A DNA stretch of 36,294 nucleotides, from positions 1 through 36,294 of the forward strand of contig ONAI01000030.1 of assembly GCA_900315755.1 (NCBI GenBank), written 5' to 3'. This DNA comes from an uncultured Ruminococcus sp. Its GTDB lineage: Bacteria; Bacillota; Clostridia; Oscillospirales; Ruminococcaceae. Shown here piece by piece: positions 24,918 through 33,192 of this stretch. Position numbers and translations under genes: made by a program. How positions within the stretch are numbered: position 1 is the stretch's first letter; the number at the start of each line of letters is the position of its first letter. The notes below the pieces were generated by a model. That model worked only from the letters and a program-made list of their open reading frames with translations. It made no database searches and had not been told where the DNA came from.

Positions 24918-26756
24918 TTATTCAACGGTTACGCTCTTTGCCAGATTTCTCGGCTTATCTACATCATAACCCTTTGCTACTGATACATAGTATCCAAGCA
25001 ACTGAAGCGGTATTACAGCAAGACTTCCGGCAAAATGCGGATCTGTCTGCGGAATGTATACTGTGAAATCGGCAGTATCTTCCATGCTGTAATTACCATA
25101 GGTTGTAAGTCCCATCAGAGACGCGCCGCGGCTCTTTACTTCTACCATGTTACTGATAGTTTTCTCGTAAAGATCCTGCTGTGTGAGTATACTGATTACC
25201 AGTATACCGTCTTCGATAAGGCTTATAGGTCCGTGCTTGAGTTCACCTGCTGCATACGCTTCGGAGTGGATGTAGCTGATCTCCTTCATTTTGAGACTTC
25301 CCTCAAGTCCGATAGCATAATCTATGCCTCTGCCGATAAAGAAAGCGTCCTTTGCGCTTGCAAGTTTATTTGCAAACCATTGTAAGCGCTCTTTATCTTC
25401 GAGAATTTTCTTGATCTTGTCCGGAATAGTGTAAAGCTCTTTAAGAAGTTCGCTGCACTTTTCTTCGGACATCTCTCCTCTTGCGACTGCAAATTGCATT
25501 GCAAGAAGATAACCAGCGATAAGCTGTGTACTGTAAGCCTTTGTGGTCGCAACCGAGATCTCAGGTCCGGCAAGAGTATAGAATACATTATCAGCTTCAC
25601 GCGCAATAGACGAACCAACAACGTTCACAATACCGAGCGTCTTGATCCCCTTATCCTTAGCCTCTCTGAGAGCAGCAAGACTATCAGCAGTTTCGCCGGA
25701 CTGACTTATTATTATTACAAGACTGTCCTTAACAAGCTGCATTTTTCTGTATCTGAATTCGGAAGCGAGTTCGACACGTACAGACAGAGAAGTAAAATCT
25801 TCAATTACATACTGTACAGCCATTCCGACGTGATAAGCTGAACCGCAGGCTACGATATAGATCTGGCTGAATGACTTCATTTCATCGTCAGTGAGACCTA
25901 TTCCGCTGAAATCTATTTTACCGTTTTTTACAACTGAATTGATAGTATCTCTTACGACCTTTGGCTGCTCGTGTATTTCCTTGAGCATGAAATGCTCATA
26001 ACCGCCCTTTTCAGCAGCTTCTGCATCCCATTTTATCTCTGTGAGTTCCTTTTCAATCTCTTCGCGGTCTATGTTATAGAAGGTTGCTGTACCTTTAGTT
26101 AATTTTGCTATTTCGCGGTTACCGATATAGTAAACGTTTCTCGTGTATTTGAGTATAGCAGGAACGTCAGAAGCAACATATGTCTCACCATTTGAGATAC
26201 CGATTATCATCGGACTGTCCTTACGTGCGGTGTATAATTCCTCAGGATAATCCTTGAACATGACTGCAAGTGCATATGAGCCTCTTATCCTTATCATTGC
26301 TCTTGCAATGGAATCGACCGGACCAAGAGCATATTTCTTGTAGTAATAGTCGATAAGCTTGACAGCTACCTCAGTATCTGTCTGTGAATTGAATGTGTAT
26401 CCGCTTTTTGTAAGTTTTTCGCGGAGTTCCTGATAATTCTCGATTATACCGTTATGTACTGCGATCACGTTTTCGTCATCGCTGCAATGCGGATGTGCAT
26501 TTAGTGTTGAAGGCTCTCCGTGAGTAGCCCAGCGGGTATGTCCGATTCCGCAGGTACCCTTTACAGCATTACCGTTATTGGTCATTTCCTTGAGAACCTT
26601 AAGTTTTCCCTTTGCTTTGACTATTTCAGTTTCAGCACTGCCGTCCCTGACAGCTATACCTGCCGAATCATAGCCTCTATATTCAAGCTTTGAAAGCCCG
26701 TCAAGCAATATAGGAGCAGCCTGAGAGCTTCCTACAAAGCCTACTATTCCACACAT
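24918..26756 (-). CDS. glmS: Glutamine-fructose-6-phosphate aminotransferase
   Basis: A 612-residue cytoplasmic enzyme making glucosamine-6-phosphate for peptidoglycan. N-terminal class II glutaminase with nucleophile Cys2 (MCGIVGFVGS), LEYRGYDSAGIAV, and GHTRWATHG; then two SIS isomerase domains (IVACGSAYHVGMAVQY, IIISQSGETADSLAALREAK, AYAAGELKHGPISLIE) and the conserved C-terminus DKPRNLAKSVTVE. Length is typical. The predicted start is near 26788, leaving a leader of only about 30 bases, too short for the glmS ribozyme that many Firmicutes carry. The upstream membrane-module operon has no terminator, so read-through into glmS is possible. Confidence 0.97.
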   Translation of the reverse strand: MCGIVGFVGSSQAAPILLDGLSKLEYRGYDSAGIAVRDGSAETEIVKAKGKLKVLKEMTNNGNAVKGTCGIGHTRWATHGEPSTLNAHPHCSDDENVIAVHNGIIENYQELREKLTKSGYTFNSQTDTEVAVKLIDYYYKKYALGPVDSIARAMIRIRGSYALAVMFKDYPEELYTARKDSPMIIGISNGETYVASDVPAILKYTRNVYYIGNREIAKLTKGTATFYNIDREEIEKELTEIKWDAEAAEKGGYEHFMLKEIHEQPKVVRDTINSVVKNGKIDFSGIGLTDDEMKSFSQIYIVACGSAYHVGMAVQYVIEDFTSLSVRVELASEFRYRKMQLVKDSLVIIISQSGETADSLAALREAKDKGIKTLGIVNVVGSSIAREADNVFYTLAGPEISVATTKAYSTQLIAGYLLAMQFAVARGEMSEEKCSELLKELYTIPDKIKKILEDKERLQWFANKLASAKDAFFIGRGIDYAIGLEGSLKMKEISYIHSEAYAAGELKHGPISLIEDGILVISILTQQDLYEKTISNMVEVKSRGASLMGLTTYGNYSMEDTADFTVYIPQTDPHFAGSLAVIPLQLLGYYVSVAKGYDVDKPRNLAKSVTVE

Positions 26757-26794
26757 AATATATCCTCCATTAAAAAATAAAAATATATATAAAC

Positions 26795-26823
26795 ATTATA
26801 GCACAATAATTGAATAATGTCAA
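26795..26823 (-). promoter_or_regulatory. glmS promoter
   Basis: Full consensus on the minus strand: TTGACA (26818-26823), 17-base spacer, TATAAT (26795-26800). The -35 box lies about 10 bases after the stop of the preceding gene. Confidence 0.88.
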
Positions 26824-26833
26824 CTGCTATGCG

Positions 26834-27259
26834 TCAGGAGTGTGAACGTTCGGTCTTATCGACTTTTTTGTAAAGGAAAGTATCACTGTTTTCGCGCAGA
26901 TCAAGAGAATCCTTGATAACATAACTCGATGCTTCGTACTTTTTGCGTACTGTCTTGAGACCGGATTTGATGCTGAACACCACTATCAGTGCTATGATAG
27001 CTGATATTACAAATGCGATAATAAGTGATCTTACAGGGCTGAATTTTTTCTTTTCAGATTTTTCTGTACTTTTTGTCTGCTCAGAGAGGTTTACGGTTAC
27101 TGAACTTATCTCATTATATGCCGGTGCGTAATCGCTGTATTCAGCTGAATATGCGGCGCAGGCTTCAAAATCTCCGGTGCAGCCTGACGTAAGGTCTGAT
27201 CCCGGTATGAAGAATACAGCCAGTAATGCTGCGAATATTACAAATAACTTGCGTTTCAA
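26834..27259 (-). CDS. YdjH-like membrane protein lacking its TPM domain
   Basis: A 141-residue protein starting at TTG 27259, with GAGGAGG eight bases upstream; the longer frame from 27319 overlaps the preceding gene and has no ribosome-binding site. Residues 1-20 are a signal peptide or membrane anchor (KRKLFVIFAALLAVFFIPG), 40-75 are a polar spacer, 78-97 a transmembrane helix, and the tail (SGLKTVRKKYEASSYVIKDSLDLRENSDTFLYKKVDKTE) resembles the C-terminal tail of YdjH-type TPM-domain proteins (...LKSVRPQ..A..YV......L...DxFLY..V.RT). The TPM phosphatase-like domain expected between signal peptide and helix is missing. It is third in the YdjI-YdjG-like unit. The resemblance is from memory. 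Confidence 0.7.
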   Translation of the reverse strand: MKRKLFVIFAALLAVFFIPGSDLTSGCTGDFEACAAYSAEYSDYAPAYNEISSVTVNLSEQTKSTEKSEKKKFSPVRSLIIAFVISAIIALIVVFSIKSGLKTVRKKYEASSYVIKDSLDLRENSDTFLYKKVDKTERSHS

Positions 27260-27272
27260 TCTGATAACCTCC

Positions 27273-28355
27273 TCATCGTGACATAAGGTACGAGATGCCG
27301 AAAATAACAGCCGTACCAATTGCAGTTATTGCCGAAAACAGTCTTATTGCTGCGCCGGTATCTATCGGAAGGTTTCCGACGAATTTTCCTGTCTGACCGT
27401 TCATAGCAAATGTGTATTTATTGCCGTCCCATGAGGTATTCAGTATCCATACCGGATACAATGCGTATTTGCCCTTTCCGTCATCAAGTGATATGTTTGC
27501 GGACTCGGTCGATACGCTGTCGTAGCCTTTTACGGTATCCTCAAAAATAGCCTTTGTGCTGTTTTCAATTCGTTCATTTGCTCTTGATACACTGTCCTCA
27601 GCTGAAACATCATAACGATCAGCTAAGTATCCCGATAGATAAGCTGTCTTGAAATCAACAGCGTCCTTGAAATCATAAGGCTCTATGGATTCCATGATCT
27701 CAGGATCCATTTTTGTTGAGCCGTCAACCGGTACGTTTTCAAATCCGAGTGTTCCCGCTCTGACTGCTGAATAATAGCTTGTTTCGACATAGTTGTAATC
27801 ATCGTCGTTCCAGCTGCGTTCTTTTTTTGCTTTGAATATTATACGTGCGTCTGCTTTAGCATCAAAAAGCCACATCGGAACGTATACTCCTTTAATTTCG
27901 TCAATATGATTCTTTTGCTTGAATACTGCCGGAACAAGCTTCTTGCTCTTGATATATTTGTCAAGGGCACTTTTAGCGGCTTCCTTGTCAAGCTTGAACG
28001 GTATAACGTAATCTGGTTTGAGATCACCCGAAAGACTTCCCGTCATCACTATCGGACTGTCACAGTAAGGACAGCTTGAAGCGGCTGTTGTATTGTCAGT
28101 TACTATCTGTGCACCGCATGACTGACAATGATAAACACTCATGTTTTCAGCCTCACCTGAAGCCCATTCGCCGCCTGCGGATGTATCCCAGTTCATGTTG
28201 TTCTCATCCGGAGTTTCAACTGCATGATTGAATTCCTGTACCGCTTCTATGTCAAATTCAGATTCGCAAAACGGACACTTCATGCTTTGCGTTCCGCTGT
28301 TGAATTCAAGCTTTCCGCTGCAAGCCGGACATTTATACTCTAATAATTCTGACAT
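27273..28355 (-). CDS. TFIIB-type zinc-ribbon membrane protein, YdjG-like
   Basis: A 360-residue protein with two N-terminal zinc ribbons (C9/C12 with C27/C30, and CQSCG near residue 77 with CPYCD near 95), a long soluble beta-rich middle with KGVYVPMWLFDA, and one hydrophobic C-terminal helix (IRLFSAITAIGTAVIFGISYLM) ending in SR. In B. subtilis YdjG, YdjH and YdjI form a membrane complex that recruits the PspA homologue YdjF. The gene lies between YdjI-like and YdjH-like genes in the same direction, 77 bases after the former and 13 before the latter; its stop TGA overlaps the ribosome-binding site of the next gene. AAGGAAGG precedes the ATG. Confidence 0.82.
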   Translation of the reverse strand: MSELLEYKCPACSGKLEFNSGTQSMKCPFCESEFDIEAVQEFNHAVETPDENNMNWDTSAGGEWASGEAENMSVYHCQSCGAQIVTDNTTAASSCPYCDSPIVMTGSLSGDLKPDYVIPFKLDKEAAKSALDKYIKSKKLVPAVFKQKNHIDEIKGVYVPMWLFDAKADARIIFKAKKERSWNDDDYNYVETSYYSAVRAGTLGFENVPVDGSTKMDPEIMESIEPYDFKDAVDFKTAYLSGYLADRYDVSAEDSVSRANERIENSTKAIFEDTVKGYDSVSTESANISLDDGKGKYALYPVWILNTSWDGNKYTFAMNGQTGKFVGNLPIDTGAAIRLFSAITAIGTAVIFGISYLMSR

Positions 28356-28384
28356 TTTCTTACCTTCCTTGTTTGTTTATAGTA

Positions 28385-28421
28385 ATAGCGCAGCTTCGCT
28401 TACGACCGGTAGCTGCGCTAT
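28385..28421. repeat. Intercistronic hairpin in the Ydj-like unit
   Basis: ATAGCGCAGCT (28385-28395) and AGCTGCGCTAT (28411-28421), perfect 11-bp arms with a 15-base loop. No T-run follows on the minus strand, so it is more likely an mRNA processing or stability element than a full terminator. Confidence 0.55.
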
Positions 28422-28432
28422 ATAGGATCATA

Positions 28433-29800
28433 TTACTTTACGATGTCATCATCATTGAAAGGATCTCCGCACTCCTCGCAGAATTTAGGCGGATTAAACG
28501 GATCAGCAGGTTCCCAGCCGCACTTGTCACAACGGTAGAGCGGTGCTCCTGCCGGCTTGGGTTTGCCGCATTCTGAGCAGAACTTGCCCTTATTTACAGC
28601 ACCGCATTCACAAGTCCAGCCGTCAGCGGATACCGGCACCGGCTTAGGCTTGCCGCACTCTGAACAGAATTTCTTTGAGTTGATCGCTCCGCATTCACAC
28701 TGCCACTTATCGCCGCCTGCTGCCTGCTGAGGTGCAGCTGATGCAGCTGGTGCAGCATTAGCCGTATTATCAAGAGGCTGTGTAGCCTGCTGTGCCTGTG
28801 CCATCTGGAAGAGATTCTGTGCATTGAAGCCGCCAACGTTCTGAGCCATTCCCATGCCGAAAAGTCCCATTGCAGCGCCATTAGGATTGCTTGCCGCATT
28901 CTGCATAGCCTGAGCCTGAGCCTCAACAAGAGTTGCAGCTGCATTGTTCGGATTTGTATTCCAAACGCGGTCTTCAAACTGCTGGATGCGTTTTGTATCT
29001 TCATCAGAAATAGTTGCAGAGTTTATCGAAACTGTTTCAAGAGAAAGACCTCTTCTCTCAGTCCAGTTAGCATTGAGCTCTGACTGCATAGCTTCCTTGA
29101 CTTCTCTCTGTCTTACCGGGAGTTCATCGTATCTTATGCCGCTTGCAGAGATCTTTCCGAAAGCAGGCTGGAGATAATCAAGAAACTCGCTCTTAAGTTG
29201 CGAATCGAGATTTGAACGTCCATATGAACCGGAAACGTTGCCGCAGACATTTGCAAAGAAAAGTACCGGGTCAACTATCTTGTATGAATATATACCGTTG
29301 CAGCGAACTCCAACAGTGAAATTTCTGCCTATTTCCTGATAGTTTATTCTGAACGGGATCGGATTCTGAGTTCCGAATTTATTGTCGATGATCTCCTTCA
29401 TGTTGAAGTAGTAGATGCGCTGATCCTTTGCAACATCACCGCCGTGTTTGATACGCTCCCACATTTCTTTGAACGTGTTCTTGAGACCTGCTCCGAATGT
29501 ACTTGAAAACAAGCTTGGTGCTGTACCTGTTTCATATTTATAGATGCCGGGCTGAGTTGCAATCTCAGTAACTACGCCCTGATCGACCATTATCATTGCC
29601 TGACCTTCATGTACTACGATGGTACTTCCGTCAGAGATGACATTTTCATTTCCTTTTTTATTTGATGAATGCTTGCCGACCTTTTTTTCACCGCGTACTA
29701 CGAGTGTTTCAGCAGGGATGGATTCACAAACGAAGAATTCTTCCCATGTATCAGCAAGTGTTGATAACGAACCGACAAGTGCTGCCTGTATGATTCCCAT
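28433..29800 (-). CDS. SPFH-domain protein with zinc ribbons, YdjI-like
   Basis: A 455-residue protein. Residues about 20-280 are an SPFH/band-7-like domain of the YdjI (virion-core-like) type (ESIPAETLVVRGEKKVGK, EGQAMIMVDQGVV, VDPVLFFANV, RQREVKEAMQSELNANWTERRGLSLETVSINSATISDED). It continues with an Ala/Gln/Met-rich low-complexity stretch (about 290-360) and three zinc ribbons: two near-identical WxCECGA(I/V)N..KFCSECGKPKP units and a third CDKCG...CEECG. In B. subtilis YdjI is part of a membrane-stress complex with YdjG and YdjH. It is the first gene of the unit; the ATG at 29800 follows GGAAGGAG. Confidence 0.88.
   Translation of the reverse strand: MGIIQAALVGSLSTLADTWEEFFVCESIPAETLVVRGEKKVGKHSSNKKGNENVISDGSTIVVHEGQAMIMVDQGVVTEIATQPGIYKYETGTAPSLFSSTFGAGLKNTFKEMWERIKHGGDVAKDQRIYYFNMKEIIDNKFGTQNPIPFRINYQEIGRNFTVGVRCNGIYSYKIVDPVLFFANVCGNVSGSYGRSNLDSQLKSEFLDYLQPAFGKISASGIRYDELPVRQREVKEAMQSELNANWTERRGLSLETVSINSATISDEDTKRIQQFEDRVWNTNPNNAAATLVEAQAQAMQNAASNPNGAAMGLFGMGMAQNVGGFNAQNLFQMAQAQQATQPLDNTANAAPAASAAPQQAAGGDKWQCECGAINSKKFCSECGKPKPVPVSADGWTCECGAVNKGKFCSECGKPKPAGAPLYRCDKCGWEPADPFNPPKFCEECGDPFNDDDIVK
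28553..28618 (-). repeat. Zinc-ribbon coding repeat, copy 1
   Basis: A 66-base segment repeated at 28640-28705 with an 87-base (29-codon) period. It encodes the second ribbon in the protein. The copies differ mainly at third positions, indicating an old internal duplication under protein-level selection. Confidence 0.7.
28640..28705 (-). repeat. Zinc-ribbon coding repeat, copy 2
   Basis: Partner of 28553-28618; it encodes the first ribbon (WQCECGAINSKKFCSECGKPKP). Confidence 0.7.
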
Positions 29801-29882
29801 ATTAATGCTCCTTCCGGGATAGATCCCTGTAATATTATTATTAGGAAATAAAGTGTATGTACTAAAAATACATTACATTGAC

Positions 29883-29911
29883 ATTATAACATATTTTAAA
29901 CAAAATAGCAA
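29883..29911 (-). promoter_or_regulatory. Promoter of the Ydj-like unit
   Basis: On the minus strand, TTGCTA (29906-29911), 17-base spacer, TATAAT (29883-29888). The leader is about 75 bases and holds the small palindrome GGGATAGATCCC (29816-29827) near the ribosome-binding site. The pattern is of housekeeping type, not the sigma-W type known for B. subtilis ydj. Confidence 0.7.
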
Positions 29912-29935
29912 TAGTTTAATGCAAAATCCTTGTTA

Positions 29936-30277
29936 TTATTCCCATTTGCTCCATATTTCTGGAAAAAAGCCTATTACGGCGTTCTTTCCGCTGCGTACCA
30001 CCGGGGTTTTTATAAGCTGAGGATTATCGAGAAGCTTTTCTTCCTTATCAGCATCGGACATATATTTTATGAGTGTTATGGTGTCCTGATCCTTTGCTTT
30101 GTAGTTTATCATTTCCTCGATACCGCCGACAGCCTGCCTGACGCTATTGAATTCGCCTTTACTCATTCCTTTTTCAGCCATATCTATAAACTGATATTTT
30201 ATTCCGCGCTCTTTGAACCAGCGCTCGGCTTTTTTAGTGTCGAAGCACTTTTTTGCTCCGAATATCTGTATGTTCAT
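29936..30277 (-). CDS. ArsC/Spx-family thioredoxin-fold protein
   Basis: A 113-residue protein of the ArsC-like family, which includes arsenate reductases, Spx regulators and uncharacterised YffB-type proteins. It has IQIFGAKKCFDTKKAERWF with a single Cys11 (no CXXC as in Spx), and the cis-proline loop KTPVVR near residue 90. The Arg triad of true arsenate reductase was not confirmed, and no ars genes are nearby. It starts one base after the GH3 stop, with GAGGGTAA upstream, so it is cotranscribed with the glycosidase. No terminator is visible before the next promoter. Function unknown; a thiol-redox role is the safest reading. Confidence 0.85.
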   Translation of the reverse strand: MNIQIFGAKKCFDTKKAERWFKERGIKYQFIDMAEKGMSKGEFNSVRQAVGGIEEMINYKAKDQDTITLIKYMSDADKEEKLLDNPQLIKTPVVRSGKNAVIGFFPEIWSKWE

Positions 30278-30278
30278 A

Positions 30279-33062
30279 TCAATTACCCTCGTTTAAAAAT
30301 GCAATATCTATTCCTGCTTCTTCGTCAGATCTGTGGAAGCTTATCTCATGCAGATCAAGACCGTTTTGTGCGAAATATAATCTTGCTGCGGTAAAGTGTG
30401 AGAACAAAGGTAATCTCAGAGTGTATGTTACAGGTTTGCCATTAGTTCCGTTCCATGTCATAGTGCCGCTCGCAGTACCCATGAAGAAAAGAGTTACAGG
30501 TATCTGTGCGAGTTCACTCTGAGTTGAAGACGCACTCAGACTGACTTCAAACCATCCCGGCTCATTAACTGTCAGAGCGAAGCAGTGATTCTCACCCTTT
30601 CGGCTTTGAATACCGTGAAGATCAATCGTAAGATCTTTATTCAGTTCATAGAATATTACCGGTTCTTCGTCCTGATCTGCTTCATCGTTGTTATTGATAA
30701 ATTCGTATTCGTCAGCACATCCCATCAGACGTTTCATAGCGTTTGTATTCATGATAAACCGGCATATATTTGCAGCATTTCGCTGGAGTTCTGCCCTTGT
30801 GAGTGATCCGTCCGCCAAAGCTTTGGATACGCCTTCGTCATCGCTGACGCACTCGGCACATACCATGTATACATCGTTCTGTGCGGCTGCCATAGGTGCA
30901 AACATCGCTCTCTGCGGCTCATCACCGCGAATGTTGATATTAGCCCACCAATCAGTCATCACGAAACCGCTGAATCCCCATTCGTTTCTTAGAATGACTG
31001 TATTCAGATCGTAGTTTCCGGCAGTCCAGAGACCGTTTATCGAACCGTAGGTCGTCATGATCGAGTCAGCATTACCTTCGCGTACTGCTATTTCAAAGCC
31101 TTTCAGATATATCTCTCTGAGTGCGCGTTCGGATACTGCCGAGTCAAGGAAATGACGGTTCGTTTCCTGATTGTTTCCGCAGAAATGCTTTAGAGTTCCT
31201 GTAACTCCGCTGGAATGAAGCCCTTGCAGTTCGGCTGCTGCCATTGCTCCTGTAAGATACGGATCTTCTGAAAAATACTCGAAATTCCGTCCGTTCAGCG
31301 GATGACGGTGTATGTTCATTCCGGGGCCAAGCAGACATTCGACCTTATTAAGACACATCTCCAGACCTGTATATCTGAAGAGATCTGTGATGAGTTCAGT
31401 GTTGAATGTGCAGGCTATCATCGTACCGTTAGGCAGGCTGAATGCCTTTGTACCGCAGTCGAGACGCATACCAGAAGGTCCGTCATCGCAGCAGGCTGCC
31501 GGTATGCCAAAGCCTGTAAGTCTGTCAGTAACTCCTCCGAATGCTGAAGCTGTACCGGCTGTGACACGCGGACTTCCCATACCTTCGCCGCGAATAATGC
31601 TTGCAAGATCCTTGTCCCCAAGCTGTGCGATGAACTCTTCGAGGGTATTCTTTCCGTTACGGACATCAGCAAGCTTTATTCCCTTGTCACCGGTGTAAGG
31701 CAGCTCCTTAGGCATATTTTCAAGCCTTCTCTGCGCTTCGTTGACTTTGCTGAGAGGTACATTCTCCTCGATAGGAACAAGATCGCCATTTTTCTTGGCT
31801 GGTCTTATGCGTTTAAAAGGCTGAACAGGTGCCATTGCCTGTACTGCTTGTTTAACGGCTATGGTTTTGGGGATAAGTTCAGAGATTGCAGAAAATGCTG
31901 ATCTTACGTCAGTACCAATGTAGAAATTGTAATATCCTTCTTCAAGCACCCAGCAGTGTGGGTGTCCGGTACAGCCGGAATCGTCGTAGGACGCAAGTTC
32001 AGACATTGAACCGGTCAGTATTATTACGACCTCCTGTGACTCTCCCGGTGCAAGTTCCTTGGTTTTTGTAAATCCACACAGCACCCTTGAAGGCTGTCCG
32101 AGCTTGCCCTGAGGTTTTTCCACATAAAGCTGTACAACTTCCTTGCCCTTACAGCTGCCTGTGTTAGTGACCTTAACTCTGAATCTCAGATAGTCATCTC
32201 TTTTTACGCTGATTGTTTTCAGCTTGAAAGTTGTGTATGAAAGTCCGAAGCCGAACGGGTAGCGTACTTTATCTTTTGCAAATGTCTCGAACCAACGATA
32301 GCCTACGAAAATATCTTCCGTATAGTAATTTCGGGTCCTGTCACCGAAAAATGGCGATGAAGGGTAATCATCTACTCTATACGCGATCGTATCACTGAGT
32401 TTTCCGGAAGGCGATTCGTCACCTGTAAGTACCAAAGCTACACCTGTACCGCCGATCATACCGCCTTGCCATACATAAAGTACAAAATCCGGCGAATAAT
32501 CGTCCACAAACGACATATCTACAAGACCGCCTACGTTCAGAAGTACAATGACTTTCTCAAAATACTTTCTGACTTTTGAGATCATATCCTTTTCAAGCGA
32601 TGTAAGCAGATATGAACCTTCTTCGGGCTTTGCGTCCTGTTCTTCTCCGGCTGTTCTGCCTATGATAACGATAGCTGTTTTCCCCGACAATGAAGCTCTT
32701 TTTACGGTCTCGTCACTCAGCGGCATTTCTTTTTGCGACCACGGCTCGCTTCCCCAGCCTTTGCCAAGATCATAGGGATTTTCCTTTTCCCATTCAATGT
32801 AGGTTTTTCTGAGTTCCTCATTGACCTTAACTCCGGCTTCAAGCAGTCCTTCAACGATACCTACAACACGCGATACATTTACCATTCCTCCGGAGCCTGT
32901 GCCGCTTTTATAGTAATTCAGCTGCGAGCGTCCGAATACTGATACTGTTTCGTCTTTGTTCAATGGCAGCGCATTGTTGTCATTCTTTAGCATGACTATA
33001 CCTTCGGCTGCAACCTTTACAGCAGTCGAAGTATATTTTTCCCAATCAAGTATTTTTTTCAT
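30279..33062 (-). CDS. Glycoside hydrolase family 3, domain-swapped
   Basis: A 927-residue cytoplasmic enzyme (no signal peptide), probably a beta-glucosidase or related exo-glycosidase. Domain order is reversed from most GH3: the GH3 C-terminal sandwich comes first (residues about 10-270, AAEGIVMLKNDNNALPL to FGFGLSYTTF), then fibronectin III-like (about 280-395), a linker, then the TIM-barrel domain (about 475-770) with CDDGPSGMR, GPGMNIHRHPLNGRNFEYFSEDPYLTG, KH at 625-626 and the nucleophile D704 in VMTDWW, and a C-terminal beta region of unknown type (about 840-927). The same order is known for R. albus beta-glucosidase. Own promoter; GAGGTG precedes the ATG. It would hydrolyse imported oligosaccharides; the linkage cannot be told. 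Confidence 0.93.
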   Translation of the reverse strand: MKKILDWEKYTSTAVKVAAEGIVMLKNDNNALPLNKDETVSVFGRSQLNYYKSGTGSGGMVNVSRVVGIVEGLLEAGVKVNEELRKTYIEWEKENPYDLGKGWGSEPWSQKEMPLSDETVKRASLSGKTAIVIIGRTAGEEQDAKPEEGSYLLTSLEKDMISKVRKYFEKVIVLLNVGGLVDMSFVDDYSPDFVLYVWQGGMIGGTGVALVLTGDESPSGKLSDTIAYRVDDYPSSPFFGDRTRNYYTEDIFVGYRWFETFAKDKVRYPFGFGLSYTTFKLKTISVKRDDYLRFRVKVTNTGSCKGKEVVQLYVEKPQGKLGQPSRVLCGFTKTKELAPGESQEVVIILTGSMSELASYDDSGCTGHPHCWVLEEGYYNFYIGTDVRSAFSAISELIPKTIAVKQAVQAMAPVQPFKRIRPAKKNGDLVPIEENVPLSKVNEAQRRLENMPKELPYTGDKGIKLADVRNGKNTLEEFIAQLGDKDLASIIRGEGMGSPRVTAGTASAFGGVTDRLTGFGIPAACCDDGPSGMRLDCGTKAFSLPNGTMIACTFNTELITDLFRYTGLEMCLNKVECLLGPGMNIHRHPLNGRNFEYFSEDPYLTGAMAAAELQGLHSSGVTGTLKHFCGNNQETNRHFLDSAVSERALREIYLKGFEIAVREGNADSIMTTYGSINGLWTAGNYDLNTVILRNEWGFSGFVMTDWWANINIRGDEPQRAMFAPMAAAQNDVYMVCAECVSDDEGVSKALADGSLTRAELQRNAANICRFIMNTNAMKRLMGCADEYEFINNNDEADQDEEPVIFYELNKDLTIDLHGIQSRKGENHCFALTVNEPGWFEVSLSASSTQSELAQIPVTLFFMGTASGTMTWNGTNGKPVTYTLRLPLFSHFTAARLYFAQNGLDLHEISFHRSDEEAGIDIAFLNEGN

Positions 33063-33096
33063 ACCGGTTCACCTCTTTTGTGTAACTATTAACTGT

Positions 33097-33125
33097 ATTA
33101 TATCAAATTCTTTTTGAAATTTCAA
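33097..33125 (-). promoter_or_regulatory. GH3 promoter with palindromic -35
   Basis: On the minus strand, TTGAAA (33120-33125), 17-base spacer, TATAAT (33097-33102). The -35 box is half of a perfect 12-bp palindrome TTGAAATTTCAA (33114-33125), a possible operator for substrate control. Confidence 0.7.
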
Positions 33126-33146
33126 GAGGTTCAGTCTAAAATGTAC

Positions 33147-33174
33147 AAAAAAACGGCAGGCATAACGCCTGCCG
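33147..33174 (-). terminator. Terminator after the rubrerythrin gene
   Basis: CGGCAGGC and GCCTGCCG (33154-33161 / 33167-33174) form a perfect 8-bp GC-rich stem with a 5-base loop, followed on the minus strand by seven Ts (33147-33153). Confidence 0.93.
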
Positions 33175-33192
33175 GTAGTATGTATACAAATA

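Noticed and set aside
26757-26794. glmS ribozyme
   Set aside because: The leader is too short and shows none of the core pairing.
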